From Antedon bifida (Eukaryota > Echinodermata > Crinoidea > Comatulida > Antedonidae), in the NCBI GenBank assembly GCA_963402885.1, contig OY727102.1:5642001-5706000 (forward strand): a DNA stretch of 64,000 bases, in the 5' to 3' direction. Both the position numbers and the translations under genes were made by a program. Below the pieces are notes generated by a model. The model made no database searches and had not been told where the DNA came from. It saw nothing but the letters and a program-made list of their open reading frames with translations. Positions 14,001 to 29,000 of this stretch are shown here, piece after piece. Position 1 is the first letter of the stretch; each line of letters begins with the position of its first letter.

Positions 14001-17000
14001 ATAAATGATTGTTTTGTCTTTATTGCAGTAAAAACATATAGTTACTGCAGTAGCATAATTTTATATGTCGTACCTTTACATAGCCCACTATAAATACTAG
14101 TATATTGATAAATAGTGAAGTGTCAATAGGAGTAAATTGTAAACATTACAATTGCATTTGTACATAAAGCGTGGTTCCCACTAGAATGCAACATAAAGCG
14201 ACATATTGACGCAAAGTGTTGTATTGCATAATCGCAAGTGGGAACGTCGCTACGGGAAATCAAATCAGTTTGATTTCACGCAACAACGCAAGGCAAAAGA
14301 ACACTGGAAAATATAGTACAGTGTGTACTCAACTCAAAGGTACGCGGGGTGAAGCAGGTCAAAGTCTACGGCACGCTAACGTTGATGGCCAACAAGCAGG
14401 TTTGATTTCACACAGTAGGAGGCAAACACAATTATTGGAAGGGCATTTGCTTATGTTGCGTAGGTTGCGTCGCTAGTGGGAACTAAGCTTAAGTTACTAT
14501 TCTATAAGACACTCGAAAAGCCTGGTTTTTATTCGGGTTCCATTTAAATATATTCTTCTTTAATTATCAATTTTGTTTATGCATGTGCCTGAATAAGATT
14601 CCTTATTGTGAAACATAGTGATTGACCAGTCATGGCATCATTTTGGTTCAATTCCTTTCAATTTTCATAGCATGAGAGCTTTGAAATTCCAACACCCTAC
14701 TGTGTTGTTTCATGTCATGTCAGTTTGTAATGAGAGAGCAAGCCCACAATCTGTTATGTCATTTTTTTCATAGGACGACTTGAAACTGATAGTTTAAAAA
14801 GCCATTTCAAAATGTCACATGATACATGAGAAAATATCTTTCATTTTATAGTGTGATACTTCTCAATATTTATACGTTAGAACAGTTGCCAGACAAATAT
14901 AAACATCTATGCTTCAAATACTACCTATTGTTAAAACATGTCAGACAACAAAATTGAATCACATGTCAATGTGAACATCTTTTGGCAGTTGATGACAACA
15001 TTTTCCATTAAAGACAATTAATTTAATTTGTGCAAATTAATACTACTAAAATAAATTTTTCACTATGACATATTAATATAGTGAATTTTGTATTGAAACT
15101 TAAGGTGCAAAAGTATTTATAATAGATAATAAATCTATAATGAAAGCATTTAAAAATACTGAATAATTTTCCAATTAGATATTTCCAATTTAAGCAACAA
15201 ACATCATGCATCCCGCTTGATCTCACAAAATGAGATTTTATAAACAGAGCGCTTTATAAATGCTCAGTTTAATTATCAGTTTATTTCTTATTTAATATCC
15301 AGTAATAAACAGGTATAACATTGAATAAATCAGAAAGCCTTGTTGTGTTGACTGACTATCATTCTGTTTGCTGTATGTGTGTGTTTGACTGGTCACTTAT
15401 GAGCTCATCCAAAAGATCTATTTGCACTGTTATAGAAACAGTGAGAAGTCTGAGCTATATATCCTCAAAACATACCAGTCACTTTTGAAAAAGATGTTGG
15501 GGTTTTTTAATTCAATTAAATTTAAGTCTACAATAAACTACAGTACATAAACTGTTATTAATTTATTAAAGATGTATTGGCCCCTGAAAACATGAAAAAT
15601 TAAGATTAATTAAATAAGACTTTGAATATTTTGTAGTTTTAATAGAGTAAATTTCTTTCATAGGAAAAAAAATGAACACTTATAAATGGTTAAATTCAAC
15701 CAAAAACCCATTGACTGGCAGCCAATTTGACAATTTTTTTCTTTCAATCACAGTTTTTTCTGGTTTAAATCATTTTTCAATCTAATTATGTGACATTAAA
15801 ATGGCATTGCAACAACAAAAATTGTAAGAATTATTTTTTTCAGGGGGACAATGCATTACATCTTTAAATTTTACTGCTATTAACTTTTACTTTTTTCTAA
15901 TCTATTTTCATTTTGTTAGTGTCACTGTTCCAAAGGTGAAACTCAAATAAATGTTATCAACTTTAAAAGGACTTTCAAAATTAATAATCTACAAACTGCA
16001 ATTATCAAAGTTTTCAGGAATTGAAATTATTATTCATGTAGCTTGGTGAAGACACAGTATAACCTCATGAATATTATTGTTCATGTAGCTTGGTGAAGAC
16101 ACAGTATAACCTCATGAATATTATTGTTCATGTAGCTTGGTGAAGACACAGTATAACCTCATGAATATTATTGTTCATGTAGCTTGGTGAAGACACAGTA
16201 TAACCTCATGAATATTATTGTTCATGTAGCTTGGTGAAGACACAGTATAACCTCATGAATATTATTGTTCATGTAGCTTGGTGAAGACACAGTATAACCT
16301 CATGAATATTATTGTTCATGTAGCTTGGTGAAGACACAGTATAACCTCATGAATATTATTGTTCATGTAGCTTGGTGAAGACACAGTATAACCTCATGAA
16401 TATTATTGTTCATGTAGCTTGGTGAAGACACAGTATAACCTCATGAATATTATTGTTCATGTAGCTTGGTGAAGACACAGTATAACCTCATGAATATTAT
16501 TGTTCATGTAGCTTGGTGAAGACACAGTATAACCTCATGAATATTATTGTTCATGTAGCTTGGTGAAGACGCAGTATAACCTCATGAATATTATTGTTCA
16601 TGTAGCTTGGTGAAGACGCAGTATAACCTCATGAATCACAGTAGAAATTGTTCCATAGTTTGTTTTTTTTTGTGTAAAATTTCTCAAGTGACCTGATTTC
16701 TGTATTTATATTGGTTTATCAGCAGTAGGCAATTGGCTAAGCAAGCTAGTGGTTATTACTTAAATAAACACGAAGCAATCATTTCCAGTTTTGCCAATAA
16801 ATATTTAATACTTGCTTGAATCTGACCTTTTGTTAGACAAACAATGCTTAATAGAGAAAATAGATAAAATAATTGATTATTGAAATGTTTATTTTGTTTT
16901 TGCTTTATTAATAATAAATTCAATAATTTAATAAAATGTTCATAATATATTTATAGAATAGTAATAAGCATTTGTAGTAAGTTCATCAAGGCTGAATATA

Positions 17001-20000
17001 AAAAAAGCCTAGCATTAATTGTTTTCAGAAGTACACTTGGAACAATCTTGTTGTTGACATTTATTCCTCTATGACCCTGCAATCATTTAAACATAAACTC
17101 AGTTATATTTATACACTGTAAATAATATTTAAGGATTATTAAATTGTATCTGTATTTTTGTTATGTGTACGGTCACTAGGTATATCAACCATGAGTTGAT
17201 CTGAGCCTACATGGTTAAATAAATGTGATTAGAATTCTTGAAAAGACTTTTTGTGGCGCATTTTTTTGGAGTGGGTACATTAAGCAAGATAGATCAAGAC
17301 TGTAAAATGCAGAATTAACAAGCCTCCTTTTTTTTTAAAGTCAAGTACAATGATTCTTGCTCTATCTACATATTTTTTCTCTCGGCAGAGCATTGCGTTG
17401 ACCCTGAAAAATAAACCCGCTCTCCTAATACTGTACATCCATGTACTTACCTAATGTGGTTTTCCAGAAATTCTGGTATTCCAAATATGTTTTTAATGGC
17501 AAAACAATTAGGACCTTTTAGACATCATAAGAAAAGTGAGATTTTGGAAGAGTTTCTCGTCTGGTGGAGAGTCGACTGTTAGTAAAAGAAGCAAATCAAG
17601 AAATTTTATGAAATCATTTTTTTTTCTTTTCAGGGGTTCTGTGGCCAATATTTTAGTGACTTCTTGTCGTGATAATATCTGTCGTATATGGTGTGAAACA
17701 TTATTACCTGATCTCAACCTATTTGAAGAAAACTCGCAGCGTCAAACCGGAAATATGTTTGAAATCGGACGTCATCGTTCTAACTTCAAGAAACCAACTT
17801 TTAACATTAGTTTAAAACATAGGTTTGGATAAATTATTATTATGTATATAATAATAATAATGTTTTTCATTGTTTAAGTAATGAGCTTTTTGGCATCCTT
17901 TTCTTACCATACCTCATTTGCAATATTATTATTTTCATACCAGAGAAAATTTCTATAGGTAAAAGTGGTAAAAAGTAATAGGTAAATAGGTAAAAAGTAC
18001 ATTATCTTGAGGCATGCTTTACATTAACAATCATCAGTCATAAACTAGAACCTTTCAATTAGTCATTAATTTTCTGAATTTCTCAACTTAATACATAGTG
18101 TTCAAGATTGAACCCACTTAAGTTTGATAATAATTAACATGACTATTGTAATACAACCACCTCCATATTTGAATAGTTTTCATGCAGATATGATGCATGT
18201 ATACACCAGCCCAGTGGAATATCCATCCTCCACACTATGTTCATACAGTATAGATATTAATATTTACTCAGACAGTTGTTTCGATCCCATTAAATCTTGT
18301 CAATACAGCATAGGTTTCAAATTAATTGGCTCAATATATAGCCTAAGCCAGTCTGATTATTTTGTATACATATTTTCTTTTATGTAGAATTTCTGAATTG
18401 CAACTGCAATCGCCAATACTTACAAATTTTCAAGACATTTAAAGTGTGGTTTTGAGTGTTGGTTACCCAACCCACTTACTACAATTGTTTCCTTGTTTAT
18501 ATAATAGTGTACTGTGGTCCTCAGCTAATCATAACACACATCCCTCTTATACCAAACCTACTTTTCATGTTCAAAAGTAACTGTTTAGAACTAAATGATG
18601 GTTTCAAAATTAAACACAATAACAAAAACAATATAAACAATATGGCTTTGTTTTTGTAGATATTCAGGTACCGATTCCAGAGTCCAGCGTCCCAACACTG
18701 TCAGATCTCAAGAATTTTTCTCATGATTAAAAACAACTCAACTCCCAACGACTAGAGCATCTTGTGTATATGTTTATTTGTGGAAACAATTTGTATTGAT
18801 CTTGTTAATACACATATTGAATAATGACAATATTTATTTTCAATTTGTTCGATATAGAAAAAGAAAAAAATCAAATGAACAGTTACATACAAATAGTGGA
18901 CCGTTGCCAAGTCACGATAAGGGGCATGAGATGCACCACTTTCTACAAGACAACATACAGACAAATGGTCATAGTATTCTACCTGTGCATTTTCATATAG
19001 CATCTACCATCAATCCAAATACAGGTAAAATCTTTCTTTTAATAATGATTTCTGAAATGTATGCACCATCTATATCTATTTTGTTGCAGCATTTACACTT
19101 TACTCCTGAGAAATTCCTCCTTTCTCAAACCTGAAATAAAGTTTGAAATAGGCTACAAGTTATTGCAGTATCTATACCTGGAAGTTGTTATTATCTTTCT
19201 AATCGGATTTGCTGACAACCGACATTTCTTTGTTTTTTACGAAGACAAATGAATTCTCTTGTATCTTGTTATACACCTCTCTCTACCAAATAAAGAAAAA
19301 AAATGTCTGTTAGGTTGAAAAAGTTAAATTATAATAGATGAATGATTGAATACAGTACTATTATAATATAAACACATGAAATTTAACTAATAAACAATTT
19401 TCATTTTGTTCAAAATAGATATTCCATTATTACCGGCCCTGAGTTCAATGTCTGGTAGTAAAACGCCCAATTTTGTTGTCAACTGGCTAAACAACAAAGA
19501 ATTACAACTTACCCTAGTTGCCGAGACCATTTTACAAGAAAAGCAAAGCACAAACCCAGGCTTACAGGAAAGGGTATTCAAAGAGCAGTCCAGTGAGGAG
19601 TCATCATCGGCTGATGAAGGTAGATTAATAAATGCTATGAAACTGTGCAATTAAATATGTATTGTCACCCAACAACATGAAAAATGAAGATTAACTTTAA
19701 ATAGGATTATTTTCACTTATAAAATAACAAAAATAAGGGACTTTTCGATCCAATTTTTGGTCAAAGTGGATTTAACTATTATGTGACATTAAAATGGCAT
19801 ATTCAACACAAAAATGTTAGGAATTATTTTTCAGAGGGACAATACATCTTTAAGTGTAGTTTTGTTTCTAGCATTCTATCGAAATGAAAACACTTTTTTT
19901 TACACAAGGTTTTTTGTAGTGCTTTTCTGTAACCCTAGGCTTTGTGGGGTGACAAGATTGTTGTTTATTCTGTAGAAATAAGAAGTTAGTGAATATCTAA

Positions 20001-23000
20001 AAGACAGTCTGATTAATATTCTTTTTTTAGAAGAGATACCAACACCACCTGTAGATGAAGATGAATTAAATTCTAAAGGTAATTGGACCAATCATATTTA
20101 TTGTACATACTTCAATAATACTTTTCTTTAATAGTAAAACCCTCTGGGGCATCTCTATTAAGGAGAGACTGCTTTTCTTTTTTATTTTCCAACACGAACC
20201 TAGGGACAATATATTTTAAGCTCTGTTCTGAAGGTTCCCCCATAATAGTAGTTCTAATGTGTTTCCATATTTAGTCTCTTATCAACCGATTACAAAGCAA
20301 GAAGCTATTTTAATTTTTGTAATGCGGACACACATCTAAAAAGGACATACATAATACTCAGGCAAATGGAACCATACTGTTAAAACAACAGCATCACATA
20401 ATTTCTTTTTAAAATTGTAGCAACCGAATACTATAACATTGATTAGAACTGTTTTACATTAGTACTAGACATTTGAATTACTATCCCCTGAGGGTGAATG
20501 TTGTATAATGTTCACATGTAATATTCATGGTATGTAGTATTAGTAAGTGATTAGAGAAAATATGGGCTGTGATGTAAACAGTCTACTTGAGCTGCTACTT
20601 GTAAGAATCTGATATAAATAATGTTTAGCCAGTTCAAATATGATTGATTTTAAGATTTTTACGTCAATGGTTATCTTGTTCAACTCTTGAATTTAAAATT
20701 GATTTTATTATATACATCAAAAATCTAAAATATTCTTTCAAAATAGAAAATTTAGTTATTTAATTTACCCAAAGTTAGTCCAGTCAAATGATCAAGCTAT
20801 TAAGGTGGGGACACCACAAACCATAAGCCATACAGTCCTCTTTAAACAAGTCTTCTTGAATAACAAATGGAAGTCAAGATCTTACTTGTGAACCCAGAAG
20901 AGTAGGGGGTTCCCTGGTGTACTGGTCTGCCTCTGGTTATTTAGTCACAAAGGAACTTTTAAGGTTAACGTTGTCTGTTTTGCAATCTATTCCACTGTGT
21001 TTTAAAACAGTTGTAATTGTATCCATTTCATTGGGAAGAAACTGTTTAATATCATACATTATTACTGTTACACTGTTCATTTTGGATAGACATCACATAT
21101 GCTAATCGATTCCATGACTCTCTTTCAGTGGTGTCCGATGGTCTTTAACTAACTTTGTGACGTATTTGCTTTTTGAGTTCCTTGTTTATGACTTATTCAA
21201 TAATGATTCTATACATTTATGTACTTGTGTAATCATGAATATTAAATTATGATTCTATACTTTTTGTTCTTTTAGACAATGCAGACTCAACAGCTTCTCC
21301 ATTGCCACACATATCAATAGAAAGACCAAGCACACTGGTGCCAGGAGGAGGCCAAATGAAACACGTGCCATCGGTAGCAATATTCCAATCGCCAATACCA
21401 GTATCAAATTCATTGGAAGACCTTCAAAAAAGATTAGATTGCTTAATGAGAGACTGGTACAAAGCATCGGACATGCTCTTTGCTATCCATCCTGTTGATG
21501 GATCATTTCTACTGTGGCTGGTTGACTTCCTCGATGAAACCTCTCCAGGTACACACCGGCAAGCGCAAGTTAGTTTCTCGTGCAGGATACCACTCGCATT
21601 TCCAGTCGGTGATGCAACAACTTTGTGTAGCAATATTGTAATGTATAGGTCGAATCTTGTCGTTGATCCAAGAGCCAATAAAAGAACTGTTGAGACACCT
21701 GGCATGACTCCAAGTTATAGCTTTTCACAGCGACTTGGTCAACTTCCACCTGGTGTTAACATTTATGCATTTACACCTAAGGTTAGCATGCTGTCAAAGC
21801 ATATAAATGGTACCTTAAACCAATGGGAAATTAGCTTTGCAGAAACTTCCAAGTTTCAGACTGTGCTTAGTGTGTCTCACAAATCGCGCTGTTGTGGACA
21901 TCGTTTCCGTTTAAATGATTTACAGTGTCATCCAATACTACCACTCTTATTAACAACGTCGCATCATAATCTACCACAAGTTGAAGTGGACCCTGAGATT
22001 ATGCAAGGTCACACAAGGCGTGGGTCAATGACTGCTCGAAGAACATCAATTATGAGAAGATCAAGCTCAATAAGCTTATTTGGAAAGAGCATACTCTCGG
22101 AGTCTGAACACACAAGATTGTCTGCTCTTTACAACTCAACACTTGAGGGCGCAAGTCGCGATAACTTTGATAGCGACGAAGTAGTTGTACCTGATGCTCT
22201 TATGGAGAAGCTTAACAGTGAGATGAACTGGCCTGACATGAGTGCTCCGACTGGATTGTGCAGTGAGCTGATTCTTTGGAGAGTCTTCCCTGTTGGACCT
22301 CTATCAAAGTCTGGTGGTGTAATGGAGTTGGCACGCATCAACTCTCCTTTCTTGAATGCTTTCTCTCATATAGCTTGGCTTCCGTGTCTTCTGCCAAGCT
22401 CCTGTCTTGGTCTTTCATCTAACTCCCCTAGTGCTTGTTTTGTTGCATCAGATGGGTACACGCTACGTGTCTTTCAGTCTGTCATAGATGCTAGAACATT
22501 ATTGGCTGAGGTTTCTCCAAACAGTGATCAATTTGAGGTAATCAATTTCAGCCTAAAATAATTTTATCTTTACTGTATCTTCTTAACAATTCTAGGCCCT
22601 TCTGAAGACAGTATTGTTTAATTGCATTTTCATGAATAATTGATAAATTGTTTATAGCGCCCTCTAATTTAAGTTTTTAATTTTCCCCAGTAGTTTTTTT
22701 AATAGAAAAAACACAAACAAATCAGTAATTTCATTCTTTGATACATTGTGTGCTAAATTATTTGTGTGTTTTCTATGCAGGGTTACTTAAGCAGCAGTTC
22801 ACCACTGAGCACGGTGTTAAATCCTGACCTGGCAAAGAATGCTGATGGTTTAAATGTGATTAGTCTTCAATCAACATCAAGACCTGGTTGTATCATTGAA
22901 CTTAGCAAGCTTAACAATGCAAAACAGGTATATTGCCAATACCTCACTTTTATGTTTACACGCTCTTTTCTTATCAGAGTTAACTTTAGTTATATCAGAG

Positions 23001-26000
23001 GTTTAGCTTGAATCGTCTTCCGGTGTGATGATAATAGTCATGTTGAGCAAGTGAGTGGCCAAGCGGTTAAGACAGTGACACCGTAATACCTTGCCATATT
23101 AACATCGGCAAGGGTTCAAGCCTCACTTGCTCCATGGTTCTGGTGGTAGAACAAGTCTTCTTGGATAAGGACTATTAAACGTATGTCCAGTGTACCTAGT
23201 ACATCTTTCGAGACGAGTAGGGGGGTCCCCGGTGTACTAGTATACACACAGCCACTTGTAATAACTCATTAAGAGGGCCCCTTGATTGTCAGCATACGCT
23301 GTTTAGGGTCACCCTCTATAAATAAGGTGAAAATAAAATATAATAGGCCTTCTTCTGAAAAAGTAAACCAGAAGAAATAAATAAAAAAGACCCTCTTGCC
23401 TATGCTTTTATAAGTTTATTATTCAACAATGAGATCTTCATTTATAGGATAGCTAATGTTATGTCAATCAGTGTAAAATGAGATCATTGATTGTCTGGCC
23501 TTTGATTTCCATAGAATTGGCAAAATGTGCAATTAATGCATGCATTCCAACATCAGTTTATATGTGGCAATCTGCATGATACATCACCCAGTTACAATCT
23601 ACCACAACCAAACATGTTTGAGGAGCAGTTTTTTCTTGTGGTCATGGAAAGGAAGATGTCAGGAATCTCTGTCATCCACATGTGGTACATTCACCTTGGC
23701 ACTGAAGTCAAGAAACATACAGGTAGTATAATGTCAACATGTATCAAACTCTATAACTTCCAATAGTATCCCACTACTCTATTATTTATTAACCTCCTCT
23801 CTATTAACCTCCTCTCTATTATTAACCTCCTCTCTATTATTAACCTCCTCTCTATTAACCTCCTCTCTTATTAACCTCCTCTATTATTAACCTCCTCTAT
23901 TATTAACCTCCTCTATTATTAACCTCCTCTCTTATTAACCTCCTCTCTTATTAACCTCCTCTATTATTAACCTCCTCTCTATTTGTAACCCATCCTAATA
24001 CCCTTTTCACATCTGCATAATTTGTTACAACTTGTAACTAGGTTTGATCTCTAAATTTATTAAACGTTTTCATACACACATACTTAACCCTGAGATAGAT
24101 GTAGATGCACGCTGTTTGATTACTTTATGATTTAGGGCAGTACACCTGTGCGCAGCGGAACATTCGGAACACAAACAGGCCTCTCATCGGTGAAATCTTG
24201 GGAGATTTTCCACAAAAAAAGAGTATAAATCTACAATAATACAATGTACAACAGGCCTATTTGTCTAGTATAAAGATTTTTTTTTTATGTTTGATGTTGT
24301 TAGTTTATATTAGATTCTATAAATCTGAGGTTTGGATTTGTTACTATTTTCAAGTGCCTCCTGCTCTAATAGTAACCCACTATAAAAACACAATCACAGA
24401 AAAGTCATTGTAGGTTAATATGAAAAGCTTTACAGTTTTACATATGTAGATGCATTTTATTTTTTGTAAAATATTAGAACATGAGTTAATCTGTATTATG
24501 ATTAGTTTCTAGAATAATAATCGTGAGTTTCAATTAAATTTGTAGACCATTTATTGACCTAAAAGGTGAACATTTTCTTATCATTGCAAAGATTAAAGGA
24601 CTTTAAACAGTTAATACTGTCTTCAACCTTCGATGAAAGTAGGCTATCTATGCCCTATGGCTTATAAAACAATACAGCAATATACTGTTGACTTACAATA
24701 TCTTAGATTTTTAGTGAAATAATAATGAATACATTTGTATCTATATAGATAAATAATAAAAACTTTATTTGAAAACGAAAACTTGATCGCTTAATATAAT
24801 TATAAATGAAAACTTGTTTAGCGCTGGTGTCCCCCATCCATGTGGAGCTCATTTAGTGTTAAATGCAGTTTATTAATATGTTGCCTTCCTGTCATTTCAT
24901 ACATCATATTTTTCCAAATATAGCCTCAAGGCTATCGGTAATATCACAATAATAATTCTAATCTTACTTTCTGTGGGAATATTATATGATGTTGGGCCTG
25001 GCATTAAGTGCATTGACTTAAGAATGAATGTTGTCCCATTAAATTAAATATATTGAATGGTTCATGCTTCAGTGGGAATTTCATAAAAAATGTTTATATT
25101 CACAAATTAATTTATCATTTGGCAAATATATGAACCCTAGAAAATGGTGCCTACAACTTGTGTCTTCAGTCCCTGTTAGTAGTGCCTATGAGTAGTGCCA
25201 GTGAGTAGTGCCTGTAGCGAAATCCTACAACCCCCTCCCCCCCCCCCAAAAAATAATAACAATAATTATAATAATAATTTGTCTTTGTCAATAATATAAA
25301 AATAATTTAAACAAACGAAGAATCTGTAAATAAAGTAGCATTAGAACTGATTCCAACCATTTATTCAAATTAGTTTACAGCTTTAATATTGAAAAAAAAA
25401 CTATTTTTGATAAATCAATCAGTTTTCAATGATTCTATATTATATTTTGTAGTTAATCGAGGGAATACATTTGAAGATGATGATGACGATGACATTCCTG
25501 TTCTTGACTCCTCTTCTGACTCATCAAGAGGAAACAGTCCAACAAATTTCAAAAGCATCCCCCAAAATCCACAGAGCTCCACTAGAATGAAGATCTTCTC
25601 ACATAAAGTTTGTAGTCAGAGACTAGAACTACCAGCTGGTGTTGAGGTCGTCAGTGCAGCACCTGCTGCCGGTCATCTTAGTTCTTCCTCAATTTACCCC
25701 TCCTGTTGTGCTCCCTACCTTTTTTCCACTGCTTGCTCTGATGGTAAAGTACGATTTTGGAAGTGTGACGTACAGGAAGATGGAGACCCAGATCAAAGAT
25801 TTTATGAAGATTCAGATTTTGGACAGAAAACAGAAGCTCACAAGGAAAGTAGTAATCCATTTGTTACTGCATATTACTCATGGATGGAATGGGTGTTGGA
25901 AACAGAGGAAAAGACTGATAGCTCTGTTATTATCCAAGGCAAACCTTTAGCAGTTAGTTCTGCATACAATGGTCGCTTTGCTTGTGCTTATGAAGTCCAG

Positions 26001-29000
26001 AATTCTGACAAGAAGCTAGCTGTTGTGATTTATGAATCTGAATCAAGTGGAGGTTCTGAGTGGTTGAAAGAGGACTCCCTCTATTTAAGTGAGGTTTCAA
26101 CACCAGAGCCAAAACTTAACACTGATGCTTTAACAGAGGAGAATAACAGCTACAAAACCATGAAAAGAAGTTCAAAAGTAAGCGATTTTGTTGAACTTGA
26201 CAATGATTTTGGTTTGTGTGGGCCTAGTTTGAGGCCTCGTAGACCTCAAACTAGGTCCAAACAGACAAAGGCTACCCCAATACAGCTTGCCTGGGTTTCA
26301 AAAGAAGATGGTTCTCACATGCTAACAGTTGGTGTTGGTGGGAAAATGTTGATCTATGCAAAATCATTTGGTGGTGTTCAAGAGGATGAAGATGTAAGAC
26401 GTTTTAGAAGTTTCTCTGGAGATCCAAGTCATCCTGGAGTGAAGCCAAACATTAGTCCTTCTCTTTTGCACAAAGGTATTGTAAAACCTACTTGGCAATT
26501 ATTCAGAACCGTCAAGCTGTCAACAGTGGATGGATTACCACCACTTTCTAAGATGCTGGCCTGGGTCAGAGCTGGAATCTTAGTCGTTGGCTTAGAAAAT
26601 GAAATGCATGTTTATTCTCAATGGAAAACTGAGGATAAACATAAGGCTATTGAGGGCAATAAAGTTGGTACACTATCAAAGAATGCAACCAGTTCTTATG
26701 GAATGAATTTGTCAGTTGATATTCAAACACTTCCGATGAGTAAGACGGACAGAGAAAAATCTTATGCAGACATGACGGAGCTTGCCAATGAAGAATCAAA
26801 ATTGAATATGGACTTGGACAATGATAAAGAAACGGTTGAAATGGATTGCGGTTTATTTGAGACAGCATACAATGCATCACCAGTTCTCCCTCAGTATCAT
26901 CCAAAACAGTTAATGGAGTTGTTAAACTGTGGGAAAATCAGGAGAGTAAAAGCCATCCTTGCTCATCTTGTTAGGTGCATTGCTGGTGAGAATGAACTAA
27001 GAAAAGCTCTCATGCAGGGTGATGATGGAGAGTCTGAGAAACAGTCAAGCAAGTTGATGCGGCAGGTTTCTCTTGCAACAAGTCCAACAGAACCAGTTAC
27101 TCTAGAAGAAGAAAAGATGAAGCTGGACTACATAGAAATCAATGCTATCCCACCTTTACCGTTGTACGCTCTGATTGCAGTAGACTCTACAGATTCATCA
27201 CAAACCTCTAAAAACAAACCAGAATCTGCTAGCGAGAGAGTTTCAAAATCTGAAGAATCAACTGATTACTCTGACCTCTTTTCAACACCAACACTTGATG
27301 AATACGATCATTCAGGTTGGGAAGAGACTCATCAGCGAGACAGAGCAAACTCTATTTCTGCTAAGTTGCGTGATCCATCACACTTTGAGATTGCACAGGC
27401 TAGGCTCCTGACAAACCACCTTACACATACCCGTCTTCCACGCTTGACCAGTTTAGATCAAATGCACCTTTTAGCGCTTGCTGATACAGTAGCCTCTGTG
27501 AAGACTGAGATGACTGTTGGAAGTACTGCTAGTGCAGGTTTGTGGACTTTACTTATTGTTTGGTCTTACACCACAGAGCAATCAATGTCAGTCCAAAGGT
27601 ATGTTCACACTGAAAAAGAAGAATACTCTGGTCTATGTTAGTACATTTTTTATCACACATATTGTACGGAAACCAGAATAAGTTAGTGCGAAGCTCCCAC
27701 TTCTGTGCTGTGCCATTGGCCCATGATTTCCTCTAAGGCTATATGCCAAACATTTCATAAATTAATCAATGATTAATTGCTCTTGAGAATTAATTTTGTT
27801 ACGGTTTCTACTAGAAAAATAAGTGAGCTTATTACGCCTATGATTTATGCTTCCACCATTTTGATTGCTAGGCCATCCACCCACTCTTGAATTGAATGCA
27901 ATGATGTACTTTAATATTGTTTCATATTTATTACAGCAATTGGCAAGGAAGGGGCTGGCTATGCTAGCAAGGGAAATACAGATTCTACTCATGCTGGTAA
28001 ACATTATTTGTTTTTGTTTTGTTTTTCAAAAAGTGTACAATAGTGTTGATGAAATACTAGTTTAATGAATTGAAATGTGTTTATTGTTTTTAGGTGAAAC
28101 TCTTGATGAATGCGGAGTTCGTTTCCTGTTAGCCATGCGCTTTCACACCTGCCTATTGAAGTCCTTACCACTAAGACAACAGGTAAATAAACTTAATGAA
28201 CTTAGCGAACAATGGGAAATTACTACTACTAATGAGGTGTCTGTCTCTTAAAAGGTCAGCTCTTATTATTGCATGGAAAAAATAATGTTCTCAATTGCTC
28301 CTTCATGGTTAACAAAGCTATAGTATTGTCTTTTTTGTTTTCAAATAATTTTCCTCTTGACTTTCAACTAAATGGCACTTTAAAGAAAAGATTGAAGATC
28401 ATAAGCCATGTATTTTATGCAAAACAGATCCTTGTTTTGTAAGCTCTGTTCACACTTGAACGCATTTTGGTCCAACACTGCTCCGCAATCAATGCATGTT
28501 AATGTGATGGACCAACATCAAGCAAGTGTCCTAAAACGTGAAATACATTTTTTTTTTGTAGTTCAACCTGAAATGCCAAGGCCTAGCAACGTGCCACTAT
28601 GCATGGGCTTTTCATTCAGAGGCTGAAGAAGAATTGTTAGACCTCATTCCGAGTATGCAAAAAGGCGAGCCTAAGTGGGATGAACTGAAAGCCATGGGTG
28701 TAGCATGGTGGGTCAGAAGTACTGTAACATTACGTCGTACTATGGAAAAGGTACAAATATTCCTACACAATTAATATGTATTACTTTGTAGTGTGATGTA
28801 AATATCTTGTTTACAGTTCCTGTATAAAGCTCTGTCTACACTATAATAAAAATGTGATGTGCCCATACATGGTCATCACGATGATGTCATATCACTACCA
28901 TATTTGGGCATTCGACCTACAAATGCTACCACTGTATTCTCATTGAAATACATAAGATCTAATTGCATAAACATCAAGGTTTTTGTAATATGTAATACTG

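Noticed and set aside
14216..14476. 86-codon open frame
   Set aside because: It falls inside a nonautonomous transposon and has no recognisable transposase motif.
16026..16636. CRISPR-like array
   Set aside because: Units are contiguous 47-mers with no unique spacers, in an animal intron.
27538..27641. Continuation of exon 15 to the stop at 27639-27641
   Set aside because: After GCA G at 27537 similarity to DMXL ends at a GT, and exon 16 or 17 resumes the alignment in the right phase.
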